64,000 nt of DNA. It comes from Henckelia pumila (lineage: Eukaryota; Streptophyta; Magnoliopsida; Lamiales; Gesneriaceae). Below the pieces are notes generated by a model. It made no database searches. It was not told the DNA's origin and saw only the letters and a list, made by a program, of their open reading frames with translations. The stretch is from the NCBI RefSeq assembly GCF_033568475.1, contig NC_133120.1, forward strand, positions 90,538,151 through 90,602,150. Direction: 5' to 3'. Below, in pieces: positions 40,509-54,526 of the stretch (positions within the stretch are counted from its first letter, which is position 1; each line of letters opens with the position of its first letter). Position numbers and translations under genes: made by a program.

Positions 40509-41040
40509 AATTAAATTTTAACGTTAAAATTTGATGGGCAGCGATGAATAACTAATTTTTATATTTCAAGTATCTTGAACCGTGAAGAGTTAAACTATTT
40601 AAATTTATATATATAGTGTAATTTTGAATTTAATTTATGTTAATTTCATCCATATGGAACCCCCCCAAAAAAAAAAAAGATTTGAAGGGTAAGGGCAGTT
40701 TAGTCAGTTTAATTGGGCATGGACGTACTATAGGATACTTTAGTGCAAACATGCTTAGATGTTTTAAAAATCAACTAAATTAAGTATGCACTAAAATGAA
40801 AATGTCAACTAAAACATATGGATTGGGAATAAAACAAGTGGGTAGTTTATGACCACAAAATCATATACATGCACCGAGGGAGTTATATATGAACCGTTAT
40901 AAAATATTTGATTAACTTACATTTAACGAGCAGATTAACTGAATGTGTTGATTAATATAATATTAATAATAATTAAGGTTTTCAAAAAAAAATTAATAAT
41001 ATTAATAATTAGCTTTCAAGACACATATACATGGACGGAT

Positions 41041-41597
41041 TTATGTTGGGGCTATGGTGGGCTATAGCCTACCCTAACTTTTATTTTTAAATATATATAT
41101 ATATATATATAAATAATTAATAATGTTTTAAAATTTTTACATTTATTATATAAGCATTGCTTCTCTGGAATTTTTCGATCAAAAATTTACTCTCATGATT
41201 TTGGTCTCTCAAGTCTTGGGTACACACACGAAATCTATTTGTTTTAGACTAATTTTAAATATTTTAAGTTTGTGTGATACTAATTTATACAAAAAATGAG
41301 AATTTTTATGATTGAGCTAGAGTTAAAAATCGTAATTATTAAATAATAAAAATTTATTTTTTTTAGTTTTGATCAATTATTCAATGTTTGATCAAAATAA
41401 ATTATGTGGATTGAGAGAAAAAATTAAATCGTATTTATTGTCATTTGTCATATTACACTAAATTCTGAATTCATAAAATTATCAAATGAGTTTCAAAAAT
41501 ATTGTATATAATTTTTTTATATTTTATGGTAATAATATATAATTTATTATATTAAGTTCAAGCCTCTCTTAACTCTAATTTTTGGATCCGTCTCTGG
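41041..41597. mobile_element. hAT-like MITE (557 bp), GACGGATY ends
   Basis: Ends GGACGGATTTA and, reversed, AGAGACGGATCC. Flanks ACATATAC (41033-41040) and ACATATAT (41598-41605) make a near-perfect 8-bp duplication. Contains GGGGCTATGGTGGGCTATAGCC near the left end. Size and ends resemble the element at 53965-54518. Confidence 0.6.
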
Positions 41598-42281
41598 ACA
41601 TATATATCATGTTATATCCCTGTAATCTGCGTTTGTATATATAACACAAATAATTAAATATTCTAAGTTTCTAACGTCATATTATACGATAACCGTTTAA
41701 ACTATGTCAATGTGAATAATTCTTCTAATTTATTAATCTAATTCTTAAAGCAATATAAAATTTCGCTTCATAGTTAAAAACAAATGATATTTCAATCCAC
41801 AATAGTGTGATACGTATTTTCAATTTTCAATTTGAAAAAAAATTGAAAATATGTGGACATGAGAATAGTTAAATTGAAATAAAGGATTGAGTATTTCTGA
41901 AGTAAAAAAAAAAATAAAAATTTAGGGGAATATAATTTGTAGTCATTACTAATAAATTAAATGAAAATTGATTACATTTATACCAAAATAATTGCTTTTT
42001 CATATATATAGTCCAGGAATGTAGATATTTAGAGATAATTTGCTTGAAGAATACAATTTGACTTCAATTTTTTCGTGTTGGTGAGTAATTTTGTACATAA
42101 ATTTTTGTTGACTTTTAGGTGATTTTTAAAAATTGACTACAATCTAGCATCGATTTTCATATCGCGAGTCTTAAAATTAATGTTTGTAGGGTGTGTAGTC
42201 AGAAATATAATCGAGAATGCCAAATAAACAATACTCGTTTGGGAGTTTAGTGATTTTGAGAAAAAAAAGTGAACATAACAA

Positions 42282-42283
<2 letters not shown>

Positions 42284-42361
<78 letters not shown>
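42284..42361. repeat. (TA)n microsatellite
   Basis: About 78 bp of pure AT dinucleotide; a second shorter TA run lies on the other side of the foldback element (42818-42838). Confidence 0.9.
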
Positions 42362-42365
<4 letters not shown>

Positions 42366-42816
42366 TTGATCCCCGCATCCTAGGATGCGAGGAATCCATG
42401 CACACTCGTACTCAAAACAATTCTGATTGACTTGAAATTTTCATGGTAGGATCGTTTCAAAAATACGAATCCAACGATATATCATATGCTACAAATTTCA
42501 ATCTCGATGGCCGGAATCGTGAAGATGGCCGGAAATAGGGTTAAATGTGCAATTTTTGGCCATCTTCACGATTCCGGCCATCAAGATTGAAATTTGTAGT
42601 AAATGATATATCGTTGGATTGGTATTTTTGAAACGATCTCAGTTTTTGGCCATCTTCATGATTCCGGCCATCGAGATTGAAATTTGTAGCATATGATATA
42701 TCGTTGGATTCGTATTTTTGGAACGATCCTACCGTGAAAATTTCAAGTCAATCGGAATTGTTTTGAGCACGGGTGTGCACGGATTCCCCGCACCCTAGGG
42801 TGCGGGGATCAAGTCT
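42362..42816. mobile_element. Foldback (long-TIR) element inserted in a TA repeat
   Basis: Arms of about 170 bp are inverted repeats: AGACTTGATCCCCGCA at the left end, its complement at the right end, and shared AACGATATATCATATGC and GGCCGGAATC inside. Each terminus is itself a palindrome (CGCATCCTAGGATGCG on the left; a 22-bp perfect one centred on CACCCTAGGGTG on the right). The right half holds an extra, diverged copy of the inner arm (about 42560-42645). It lies between TA runs, so the duplication cannot be defined. Non-coding. Confidence 0.75.
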
Positions 42817-43536
42817 CATATATATATATATATATATAAACATATATATACACACGTAAATTATTAGATGAAAACTAAACTTTCATAAGTTATGAAATTA
42901 AAATTCAAAACATATCAACTTATAATACTAAAATCATAATTTTTCTTAACAACTTCAACCAAGATCATTGTTATGATGTAATAATTATCCTTGTTGAGTA
43001 TAACAATTGAAATGTGATGCTTGTGTTATTGCACAATTTAAATGATACTAGCTGTAATTATATATATCTTAGCTAAGTGCTTGCGTTTGATTCTACAACT
43101 GGTGTCAAAGTCAAGAACATGATTTCAATTTCTATTGATTGTGATGAATGTGATTATGAGGAGAGAAATCATTGGAGTGTAATATTCTTCTCAGTTCGAT
43201 AGAGCAATCGATATGTAACGCTTATATTGTTGGATTGTTAAAAATTTGACATGCATTATTATCATCACTTATAACTTTCGATAATTTACATCAGCTCGGC
43301 CTCACACGCAATTTTGGCAAAAAAAAAAATGTTTGTTCGAAATATATATTTTTCAAATAAAGATTATGCTCGGGATTTTTTTCTCTTGTTATTAATTTTC
43401 CAAGAGTGGATTTTTTTGGAAAATTATTATTCAACATATATTTTTTTTGAAATACATCAATTATTCAACATATTCAACATATTTTTTGATAAATATAAAT
43501 TACTCAAGGAAAACCTCGACATTTACCCGAAATTAA

Positions 43537-43896
43537 GGTATTGTTTGGATATGTACTTACTTGCAAAATATTTTTAGTGTTTTATATATAAAAAAAATTT
43601 AAAATATGTGTGTGGACAATATTTTTTATAAAATATTTTTGAAAATATTTTTAAAAAAGTGTTATCATTTATAGTTTTTAAAGAACAATTGATAGATATT
43701 TTTAGAATGGAGACAAACAATTGATAGATATTTTTAGAATGGAGACAATGATGAAACTCAAAACACAATTCTTATTTACTTTTGAAATATTAACATACAG
43801 AATAGATGTTCAAATATATTTATTCTTGAAACGACTTTTAAAATATTTTATAAAAAAATTAAAAAATATTTTATATGTATATGTTCAAACCAAGCC
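43537..43896. mobile_element. Tourist-like MITE (360 bp) with TAA TSD
   Basis: Left end GGTATTGTTTGGATATGTAC and reversed right end GGCTTGGTTTGAACATATAC are inverted repeats. TAA flanks both sides (43534-43536, 43897-43899). Inside is a 32-bp tandem duplication (43684-43747, AACAATTGATAGATATTTTT unit). Confidence 0.65.
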
Positions 43897-43899
43897 TAA

Positions 43900-45104
43900 G
43901 TTTCAAGATTTCTTCCTGTTTGCTTCCTGGGCAAGAATCTCGAAAATCAACGCTTTATATAATGTATTTTAATTTATTAAGATTCAACAAATCTTGATGA
44001 ACAATCTAATTTCTGGGTAGCTTATAATAAAATAATCAACACATTTTATTTTATTAGTTATATTTTCGTCATTATTTTACTTAATTATTATTATTAAAAA
44101 TTAAATACATAGAATAATTTACTATGAAGAAAACTACATGGCGTGAACCGTTGACAAACAACAAAACAACGATGGATCCTAGCTTGTTGACTAGTCAGAT
44201 TATTAAATTCTCCACTGTATATTTTTCTTCATTTTAATTATTTTTCATATTAAAATGATATTTTTAAAACATTAGATTAAAAAAAAACGTTAGATATGAA
44301 GGGACATATATATTTAGGTATTTTAGCATATTGATCGAATTTTGTTGCTGCAGGATGTACTATATATAATATTAAAAAAACATTTAACATTTGAATTTTA
44401 ACAAGGTTTACTCAACAATTAAGTGAAAACAAAACGATATATTGAGAGTTGAAAAAGAAAAACCCTATTTTCAACTAAGAATTTCGGGTATTTCTTTTTC
44501 TGCATCTGTTTTTTACATGAGACAAAGGGATTTGAAATATAAGTATCATTTTGCCAAAATTACCAATTTAAGTAACATGTCCTCAACGAAGTTAGGACCT
44601 ATGATATCCATTTAATTATATATATTTTTTGAAAACGATATAATTTTTTCAATGAGATGTTACACCATGACTTATAAAAATATATATTTCTATGAATCAA
44701 CATATATGAGACAAGTCGCTACGATTAATATCGATAACAAGAAAAAAATATTTTCGACATAAAAAAATAATATATTTTTATGACTTGAATTAGGTATATT
44801 CGAGCGACGGAATGAAAGGAAAAACACGAATGAAGTAAAATATAGAATGACAGAAGGACGTGAAACGCGTGAGGGACATTTCAGTCATTCGACGGCGGAC
44901 GATTTCCCGGAAAATTCTTCAGCCAAAGGGCAATTTCGTCATCCAATCCTCTCTCGTTATTTGAAAGTAATTTCATACAGTTATATAAGTTAACGTTTGA
45001 AAACAGAGTTCCAATTCCAATTGCATCGATCAAAACACGAAACAATTTCAATGTGCGTTTGAGAAATAAAAAGTTCTCTGCAAAAGCTCACATTTTGGCC
45101 AAGA
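43900..45104 (+). promoter_or_regulatory. Upstream region of the ABCA gene
   Basis: AT-rich and non-coding. TATATAA at 44982-44988 lies about 120 bases before the ATG and is the best core-promoter candidate. Confidence 0.4.
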
Positions 45105-48100
45105 ATGGCAGATTCATCAAATGGGCCGGCGAGTTTTTGGACACAGGCTAATGCTTTGCTGAGGAAGAATTTGACTTTTCAGGTGCCGACCCATTTTAAC
45201 TTTTACTAATCACATTTTTGGTTCTAGTTCTTCATTAGTTATTGGATTAAATTTTATTTTTCTTGATTGGTTATCGGATTAAGTTCCCAATATGCTTTTG
45301 AAAACAGTATTGCGCTGCTAGAGTTTATGTTTAGCCCATCTGTTTCAGTCTATCGCTAGTTTACCTTGAATTGTAATTTATGATGGCGGGTAGTTGTTTA
45401 TCTCACTTGATACTTACCTCTGGTTTATGTTATTCTTTGCTTTCTTTCTCTCTCTCTCCTTTGCTTTTTTAAAGTTTGCAATTACCTTTTGCTGTTTAGT
45501 TTATTATGCATAGTTGCAGGTGGGTTGATTTATTGTCTGATTGCCATGTATTTAGATTAATACTCTTGTGGTCGATTTTTGGTAGCTCGACCAGCTACCA
45601 ATACATTTTGGTTTTGATCCATTTAAAAAAAAACTTTACTGCAGCTTTGTGGTTTACTCGTACTAATGAAAATTCATTCAGCAAATCTGATCCTTCTGTA
45701 ACATCATTTGTTGTTTCTTCTACTATTCTATACAACCTTAGTTCATTTGATGCGGAATGCCATTATTTGAATTTGAATGCCACGTTAAAAATAATTGGAA
45801 TCTCAGTTCCCAAGGGAATTGATGATAGGTTCGAAATAAAGTTTTGATTGTGGATTGAAACAGTAAAATCTGTTTGGAGTCCTTGAACTGATTTATCTTC
45901 CTTCGTTTTCTTTCAATTTATAATTTCAGAAACGAAACAGCAAGGCTAATCTTCGACTGGTTGCAATCCCATTGATCCTTTGTTTATTGCTTGTCCTCAT
46001 TCAAATTTTGGTGAACAACGAATTAAATAAACCCGCAAACAGGTGCGGATGCACTTGTGTTGATACTAATGGCGATGGCCAATGTACAAAGGTTTGTGGT
46101 ATTGAATACTCGACCTTGGATCAAGTGGCCACGTGCCCCATTCCTCATCCACCAGAATGGCCTCCTCTGTTACAGTTGCCGGCACAACAATATCGTGCAG
46201 TGAAAACCAATTACATCCCGTATTCGGATTTGCCCGATGAATCATGCAGGAGAACAGGCTCCTGTCCTGTGATTATACTTATGACAGGAAGTAATCAGAC
46301 ACTTGGACGAAGTATGTCTCTCTTCGTCTGACTTTATATCTGTCCATGGCTGTTAGAGAGTAAATATTAAATGTACCATGAATCTAATTGCTTAAACTTT
46401 TGAATGATATTTATGCAATTTAGTAAAGCTAGTACACGGAGGAAGTTATTTGCTTTGGTCTCATCTCCACCATTAATGGCAATGTATTCACTTGCCAGGC
46501 TTTGGTTGAGTGATGTTTCTGGTATTTTCTTCCACTTTAGGATGCATGCTTCAACGAAGAAATGTTGAATGTCTCATATCTCTAACAAGTTAAAATTTAA
46601 ATGAGGTGGTCTCTCTATATTGGTAGAGAAGTTACACATAGCATGTGTGGATGAGCTTGATAAGATGTTTTATGCTTCTTCTGTGACCTTGACAGGTGTG
46701 GCTGGAAATATGTTTGATCAGTCACTTAATATAAACGCCTCTGATTTTCTTTACAGTATAGCTGGCGATGCTTTGGTTAGTAGTATTTCCATCTCCATTT
46801 TGTTGTTTACTCAGTTCTGTTATCCTTTTCTTCATTCCTTGTGATTATGGCTTGTGGTTTGTAGGCTAAGCTGCTTATTGTTACACAACACATTGTTTCA
46901 ATGTTTGCATTTTATTTTTGATGTTCCAGGGTTCGGAATCACAGACTCAATATATCAATTTTCTCGAGCCAGCTTTCTTTTCAGATCTTCCAGTATACTA
47001 CGTGCAGCCTCAATGTGCTTCAAACTCTACATTTTCTTTCCCTCTCCAGATAGGTCCTGTAGCAGTGCAAAAAGGTAGCATTCATGAACAAGTTTTATAC
47101 TTTTATTTCCAACAAGTAAATACTCGGGCAACCACTTCATTGTTTTTGCTTATATTTATTTGTCTAAAATCTAGATGTAAGCTGCGTCCAAGGCTCAAAT
47201 TTGTGGCGTGATAGTTCTTCAGAGATTAATGATGAGCTATACAAAGGATATCGTAAAGGGAATCCAGAAAGAAAGATCAGCGAGATTGTAGCAGGTGCTG
47301 GACTAAGAATTATACCTTTTCTCTAAACTTTATCTCATTCCCTGGATAATCTAATTATTTAATATTTTTGTTTCACAGCCTATGATTTTTTAAATTCAAA
47401 TGCAAATCAGTTCAATGTGAGCATATGGTACAATTCTACCTATAAGAATGACTCAGGCAATCAGCCTCTTGGATTGATGCGGGTGCCTCGCTCGGTCAAC
47501 TTGGTATCTGAATCCCGATAAGATTTGCTTAATTTACCTACTCTATGGTTCAAAGACTAGACTTTTTTTTTTTTTTACATGAAATGATTTAGACTACAAT
47601 AATTTTTGGGAATTGAAAATTCTTCATGACTACACAAAATGAAAATGTTCTTTTTCTAATATTTTGATTTCTTACTAATCAGTTTCGTTATATTAGCCAG
47701 GTATACCATTTTCTCTTCCTGTCAAATATTTAGTCATGTGGAAGAAGTAACAGTGCTTCAAAGCTTATTTAAAAAAAAAAAAAAACAAAAAACAGTGCTT
47801 CAAAGCTTGTCAAGATTTCCTTCTTGGTTCATTATAATGTTTCATGATATTTTGTATATGTTTTTCAAGTACCACGGACGTACGAAATAAAAGTTTCCGG
47901 TTAACATGTTAAAATTATAATACGCATGAATGGTAGACGACATAAAAATATTCTAATATTTGGTGCACGCTCGTGTAGGTATCAAATGCCTATCTCCAAC
48001 ATCTGCTTGGACCTGCAACAAGAATGCTTTTCGAGTTTGTGAAAGAAATGCCAAAGCCTGGAACCAAACTCAGGCTGGATTTCTCTTCTCTCCTCGGTCC

Positions 48101-51100
48101 ACTGTTCTTTACATTTGTTATCATACAGCTGTTCCCTGTAAGTTTGTGCTAATATTTCCCCTTGTAAATGACATAGATACACCTTTTGATTGGGGCATGC
48201 AAGTGTTTTTCATATATAGTACCCTAATATAAAATTAACAAAAGGATGTAAAATGGCCAGCAATCTACATTTTCAAATCAATTGCATCTAACAATGTACC
48301 TAGAGTTGCTATTTTTATTCTGGCGTTTTTCTTTTTGCATTTGACTCAAGAAAAATTTGCCACATTTTTCAACTTTTTGCTTAGTTTGCTATTGTAAATT
48401 TGAAAAATAAAGAAGGCACCTGAGTACTTATAGTAAGAAGAATGTCATTGCTTAAAACTACAAATATTAAGGTTGGCGCTCAGCTTTATTCATCATATTC
48501 TTTTTGAGAAATTAAATTGTCTAACAATTTGAGAAATTATTTAGAAGTTCAAATTTTTCTTGCTGAGCAGGTTGTACTGATATCTTTGGTTTATGAGAAA
48601 CAATACAAGCTAAGAATCATGATGAAAATGCATGGGCTTGGAGATGGGCCTTATTGGTTGATATCTTATGGTTATTTTCTTGTAATATCCTCGATCTACA
48701 TGATATGCTTTGTGATATTTGGCTCGGCTATCGGTAATAAGACAACTATATATTTTCTAAATCACTCCTCGTGTTTGTATAAAATTTCATGCCAAATCAG
48801 GTATAAGTTAACCTAAGCACTGAAATTTTCAGGGTTGAAGTTCTTTACGTTAAACGATTACAGCATCCAGTTTGTATTCTATTTCATTTATGTAAACTTA
48901 CAAATCTCCCTGGCATTCCTCGTGGCTGATTTGTTCTCCAATGTGAAGACTGCTACAGGTGTGAAATATAACAACTGCAACTTATTTGGCAACCATGTCA
49001 AATATATTATCTGAAGTTATGGTAACTATCTTTGTCTTTTACTTGATAATTCTTGCAGTGGTGGGGTATATGTTAGTTTTTGGAAGTGGGCTTTTGGGTG
49101 GCTTTCTTTTCCAGTTTTTTCTACAGGACGCTTCATTTCCAAGTAAGTGAAATTTTATAATGCGAGCGCATTACCTAGTTTAATATATTTCCTTTTGTTT
49201 GGAACTAGAGTTTTTTGAATAGTATGGGTAATACCGTGAGCTCATTTCAGATATGAGCTAGAAGCCTAGAACCAATAAAAACTATTTCCTTTCAGTTGAT
49301 TGAGTTGGCATGTTATTTTGATTTCGTAAGCACTCATCATTCTTTCATTGGAGTTTCCATTTACGGCATTGTTTTAAATCAAACTATGTCACAAACCAAG
49401 TCATTTGTTGTATCTATTCATTTGGAATTTAGCTTCAATGCTAAACTAGACATCCAAACTGAATGACTGTAACATATTTTTTGAAATTATGATTTTTTCA
49501 GCATCTTTAGGATATTGTTGTTCCACTGCTTTTTTTATATGTGTTCCTCGACATTTACAGTCACAAAATTAATTAACCTTGAAACAATGCAGAAGCGGGG
49601 ATTATAGCAATGGAACTGTATCCAGGATTTGCCCTTTACCGAGGGTTGTATGAGTTTTCACAATATTCCTTCCTTGGGAATTATATGGGAACTGATGGAA
49701 TGAGATGGAAAGATTTAAATGATAAAAACAATGGAATGCGAGATACGATGATTATCATCTTAGTGGAATGGTTGGTTGTTCTAGGTGTCGCTTATTATGC
49801 AGACCAAGTTGTGTCATCTGGAAGAAGTCCTCTATTTTTCTTGCGTAACCACCAAAAGAAGATATCATCTTCCTTCCGTAAACCTAGTCTCCGAAGGCAA
49901 GGGTCTAAAGTTTTTGTTCAGATGGAGAAGCCAGACGTCGTTCAAGAGGTAGGTTGATGTATAAATTAGTTCAAAATTGCGATTGACATAGCAATCGATG
50001 TTTTAAATAAATCTTGGTCTCTTCCATAGAGGTGTACGTGCTGCTTTTTTCTGTTCAGATCTTTTTTAACATTTCCTATTACATCTTTTGTTATATTAAT
50101 TCAGTTGTATGGTACATGTAAAAGTTTTTAATGTTTCTTGCACACAGAGTGTTAATCCAATGCAATATATATTTTTATTAACAAGTTCTCACTCATTTTA
50201 TTTTCTTATTGCTTTGTGCAATTTGTTTAGAGGGAGAAAGTGGAACAGCTGCTACTCGAATCGAGTGATGGTCACACCATAATTTGCAACGACCTGAAAA
50301 AAGTATATCCGGGAAGGGATGGAAACCCGGAGAAATTTGCTGTGAGAGGGCTTTCCCTTGCTTTGCCCCAAGGGGAATGCTTTGGCATGCTCGGTCCAAA
50401 TGGTGCAGGCAAAACTTCATTCATTAATATGGTAAGTTTAGATTGTTATTTATTATTACCTATTGAACCCGTGAAACATTCAATTCCATTCTATTATTGG
50501 GGAATATATTTTTAATTGTCCTTGTGGATGTATCGTGTTGAAATATGTAGATATGACAGAAATATATGAGAAGATGCAGATATAGGAGATCACTTTCTTA
50601 CTGACATTTTTTTTTGGACAGATGATTGGGCTCATAAAGCCAAGTTCTGGCACTGCCTATGTTCAGGGATTAGATATCAGGGATGATATGGATAAAATAT
50701 ATAACAGCATGGGTGTATGTCCACAGCATGAGTAAGATACAATACATGATGATCATATCTTGAAATTTTACATATTTTCATTTAATTCGTGAATTCGTTA
50801 ATATTCTCAATTTTACATGCATACTTGTTTGTAACTTACTTGCAGCTTACTGTGGGGAACACTAACAGGAAGGGAGCATCTACTGTTCTATGGAAGGCTT
50901 AAAAATCTCAAAGGTTCTGCGCTGACTCAAGTAAGTTTACATTATTTTTCCAGACTCATTTGATTGTCAAAGATAATTATTTAAGTTAGAAATTAAAAAA
51001 TATATATTCTGAAACTTAAGAAGTCAAAATCATATACTAGAATCGTGTCAAAGGGAGTGCAAAATTAATTTTTCTAGATATATATAGCACATTGAAAATT

Positions 51101-52202
51101 GTCTACATTAGTCCCCCACCCCCTAACAGGTTCATTAATCTTGATTGTGCATTATATGATGAGATCTATGACATAACCATATTGATATTCTGATGCAGGC
51201 TGTGGAAGAATCTTTGAAGAGTGTCAACTTATTTTATGGCGGGGTGGCAGACAAACAAGCTGGGAAATATAGTGGTGGCATGAAGAGGAGGCTTAGTGTC
51301 GCCATATCACTTATCGGAGATCCCAAAGTACTTCTAAAATACTAGATCCTTATTTTAGCTTCTGTTCATTTGACAGGCTTCTAGACTCAACTACCTGTTT
51401 ACTCTCTTTGGCATCTTATTTTCATGAAATTGTTCTTAAAAGGTCGTTTATATGGATGAACCGAGTACTGGTCTTGATCCTGCTTCCCGGAACATGCTGT
51501 GGAATGTTGTGAAGCGTGCAAAACAAAACAGAGCGATAATTCTGACCAGTAAGTGCATGCAAGCTCTTTTCTAGACATGGCTTCTGTACAGGGAGATTTG
51601 GCCTCATTCAAATTTAAATCATGTGGAATCTTAAACATGCATTTGTCCAAATATTTCAGCTCATTCAATGGAAGAGGCCGAGTATTTATGTGATCGCCTT
51701 GGCATTTTTGTGGATGGTGACTTGCAGTGTGTTGGCAACCCTAAAGAGGTAGTAGAATTTGTATTTTATTATTCTGCATCCTCTGAGATGCACTGGGAAT
51801 TGTTAGGTGATGCTGTCCTATTTTAGTCGTATGTAAAATCCACACACACTGAATCATTGAATTGAAGTCTAATTTTTTACTTCCTCTATCTTCAAATGAC
51901 AGCTCAAGGCCAGATACGGGGGATCATATGTATTTACATTGACAACAACCTCGAATCATGACGAAGAAGTAGAGAACTTGGTACGGAGACTCTCTCCAAA
52001 CGCTAGCAAGGTGTACCATATCTCCGGAACACAAAAGTTCGAGTTGCCAAAACACGAGATCAGAATAGCCGATGTTTTTGAAGCAGTTGACGATGCAAAG
52101 AGCAGATTTCCAGTCCATGCATGGGGTCTGGCGGATACAACATTAGAAGATGTTTTCATTAAGGTTGCAAGAGGGGCTCAAGCATTCAATGTTCTCTCAT
52201 AA
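45105..52202 (+). CDS. ABCA: ABC transporter A family, half-size (ATH-type)
   Basis: Eighteen exons: 45105-45182, 45930-46311, 46696-46775, 46930-47074, 47175-47294, 47379-47503, 47979-48137, 48571-48733, 48833-48958, 49059-49142, 49593-49948, 50231-50431, 50622-50731, 50846-50930, 51199-51327, 51443-51548, 51660-51748, 51903-52202. They give 2838 nt in frame (945 aa), the usual length of plant ABCA half transporters. Order: one N-terminal membrane segment (about 36-56), a large lumenal/extracytosolic loop with paired Cys (CGCTC, GQCTKVC), a multispan block about 343-560, then one nucleotide-binding domain with Walker A GPNGAGKT (661-668), signature YSGGMKRRLS (762-771), Walker B VVYMDEP (782-788) and H-loop THSMEEAE. 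Such proteins carry lipids or fatty acids in known cases; the substrate here is unknown. Intact. Convergent with the X8 gene. Confidence 0.95.
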
Positions 52203-52744
52203 TTGAGTCCTGTGGATTGATTGTACAATATATGGTCACATGTCTATGCCTTAAGTCATCTTTTAGTAGGAAAAGGATTCGATAGAAAATGACCGATCAT
52301 TTTTATTAATTTGGAATATATTACAAATTTCACACTTGTATAAAGAAATTAATTAGTACTACTGATACGCATCACGTTCTCAAATTTGCAGCATGGCTAA
52401 CAAAATATCTTCGCAAACGATCTGGCATTTGTATTCAACCTTCTAACTTCGCAAACGATTTAACTTTATTAACCTTAATAAACGTAGTTAATTCACAATT
52501 TCTTTACCCCCACCAAAAAAAATCACAATTAATTCTTTTAATAAATTCTACATTATTTAAGGTAAATTTTTTTTGTACGCAGACACTAGCTAGATTATTT
52601 AAGATAAAGAAATGAACTATTTGCATCGAACAAGTATAGCGAGAATTTTAAATTTGTTGATTTATACAGTCACATTACATATCAATGGTTTCTTTTATTT
52701 AACTTATACAACTCAATAATCATGTTCTTGATCTCCGATTGCTA

Positions 52745-53524
52745 TCATGTATATCGACACGAGCCGTAGGCTGCAACACCAAAAACCGAAAATAAGATTA
52801 GGTCGTAACCATAGTGTACGTTTGAGAGAACTTTTAAAAAACACTTGTCAGCTTTTCCTTAACAAAATATTGAAAAAACCGAGAAGTAAAGCTTTTTCAA
52901 ACACTACCTAAATCGATATATATACACTAACACATGCATTATATATAATATGTTTGAGACATATATATACATGGGAGGATTAAAGAGTTCTTACAAGGGT
53001 CGGTAATGGCTGGGTAGCCAATTTCAAGATTGCAGGAACCTGTAGCCCTGTACATCAAATTGAGTGCATAAGATGCATGATTCTGCAATGTGTCCGGCTT
53101 GAAACACGAACCGCCCGGCTTGATATCTCCACAATCAACTTGCGTACATGCGTAGTCTAAGAACCCTTGCAACTTATCCGCCGGAGCGGATCCTCGTACC
53201 ACACACCATGTCTTGCTCTTCAACATATTAGAAAGCCATGATTAGTCTTCTCTCATTCCATCGATTGTGATATATATATATGGGGGTTGAAATATTTGAA
53301 CATTTGCGAGTGAATAATGAAATAACAAACAATAATGGGATTCGGCCTAAAAGCCTGCAGCCTATGCATGAACGTACATATATATACTCTGAGACAAGAA
53401 CTTAATTACTACAAACCTGATGAATCCCTTTACCAGCTATGTCTGAATTCTCTGTGGCAAAGCATATAACAAGGCCAAACAAGAAACTAGCGAGGAACAA
53501 ACGGATATTAATTGCCTTTCCCAT
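52745..53524 (-). CDS. Secreted X8 (CBM43) domain protein, Ole e 10-like
   Basis: Three exons: 53417-53524, 52995-53217, 52745-52770, giving 357 nt (118 aa). Residues 1-24 (start MGKAINIRLF, core FLASFLFGLVICFA) form a signal peptide. The rest is a single X8 domain with the six expected Cys: KTWCVV, YACTQVDC, GGSCF, TGSCN and the terminal GSCRY. X8/CBM43 domains bind callose-type beta-1,3-glucans in the cell wall. There is no catalytic domain and no GPI-type hydrophobic tail, so it resembles the small free X8 proteins of the pollen Ole e 10 type rather than plasmodesmal callose-binding proteins. The last exon encodes only eight residues plus stop but completes the conserved SYGSC motif, supporting the splice model. 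About 540 bp separates its stop from that of the ABCA gene. Confidence 0.88.
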
Positions 53525-53964
53525 CGATGTTTGCTTCTGATTTGCAATCGAAAGAACGACGATATATCATATATGTATGAAATTTCAGTGGTTTACCATA
53601 AATTAATTAATATGTATCAACATGACTCAACGTCTGGTTTTATAGAGTGGCTGCATTTAATCCATGGAAATTTTCGTGCTCTTGCGTTGAATGGAATAAA
53701 ATTAAAGTGGCTAAACTAGTGTTTTTTGGGATTTCGATATTCCTATGCTTGTGTTTTGTAGTATTTCAAATGTTCAAAGATCATGAAATGTCTGTGTAAT
53801 ATAATGTTGTCGATTAGTGGTAAAGATAAAGTGCATCCAAATCTTTATTACTTCAATTGGACGAGTGAATATAATATAGATTATGTAAAGATTAGTTATT
53901 TGTACCGTCTTGCTACTAAAATATCTAAACAATAAAAATGTAAAATTATAGCAATTACCGTGTC

Positions 53965-54518
53965 CACGGCGGATCTATTAAGAGGCAAGAGAGGGCAGAT
54001 GCCCCTCTTTTAGTTTTGATATTAAAGTACGAGTATGTTTTTAGATTTAAAATTAAAATTATGCACATAAAATTAAGCCAATGATCTAGAAGTTAAAATT
54101 TACAACTCGTTATGTCATTTAAGAATCGTCTTCATAATCCAATGAGAGATGAATATCTGAATGATAGTTCAATTACGTGTATTGAAAATGAGATATTTCT
54201 TAGTTTGTTTGTGTCTCGATTATATATGTCACATTTTTTTCTTTCAAATATATAGGCTTATATAATATATTTAGTAATTTTGTTTCTACTCTTTTACTAA
54301 TATATATACTCTTATTAAATAAGTTTTGAAAAAAATGTAACCAGTTTTGAATGAATCGAGTAGGATAAAATATGAATTTTGTTTGTAAATTTATTTTTCC
54401 AATGATTTTTCTTAATTTGTGAGTTTGAAAAAACAAGTATATATAATTGAAACATATGAACTATTTTTTATCTTTGGTTGTTTGACCTCCCTCGAAAAAA
54501 TTCCTGGATCCGCCCCAG
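53965..54518. mobile_element. hAT-like MITE (554 bp), GGCGGATC ends, 8-bp TSD
   Basis: ACCGTGTC flanks both sides perfectly (53957-53964 and 54519-54526). The ends are CACGGCGGATCT and, reversed, CTGGGGCGGATCC. Interior AT-rich and non-coding, with GGGCAGATGCCCCTC near the left end. Likely the same family as 41041-41597. Confidence 0.75.
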
Positions 54519-54526
54519 ACCGTGTC

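Noticed and set aside
45506..45847. 113-codon frame in ABCA intron 1
   Set aside because: No domain; lies between well-phased exons 1 and 2 of the ABCA gene.
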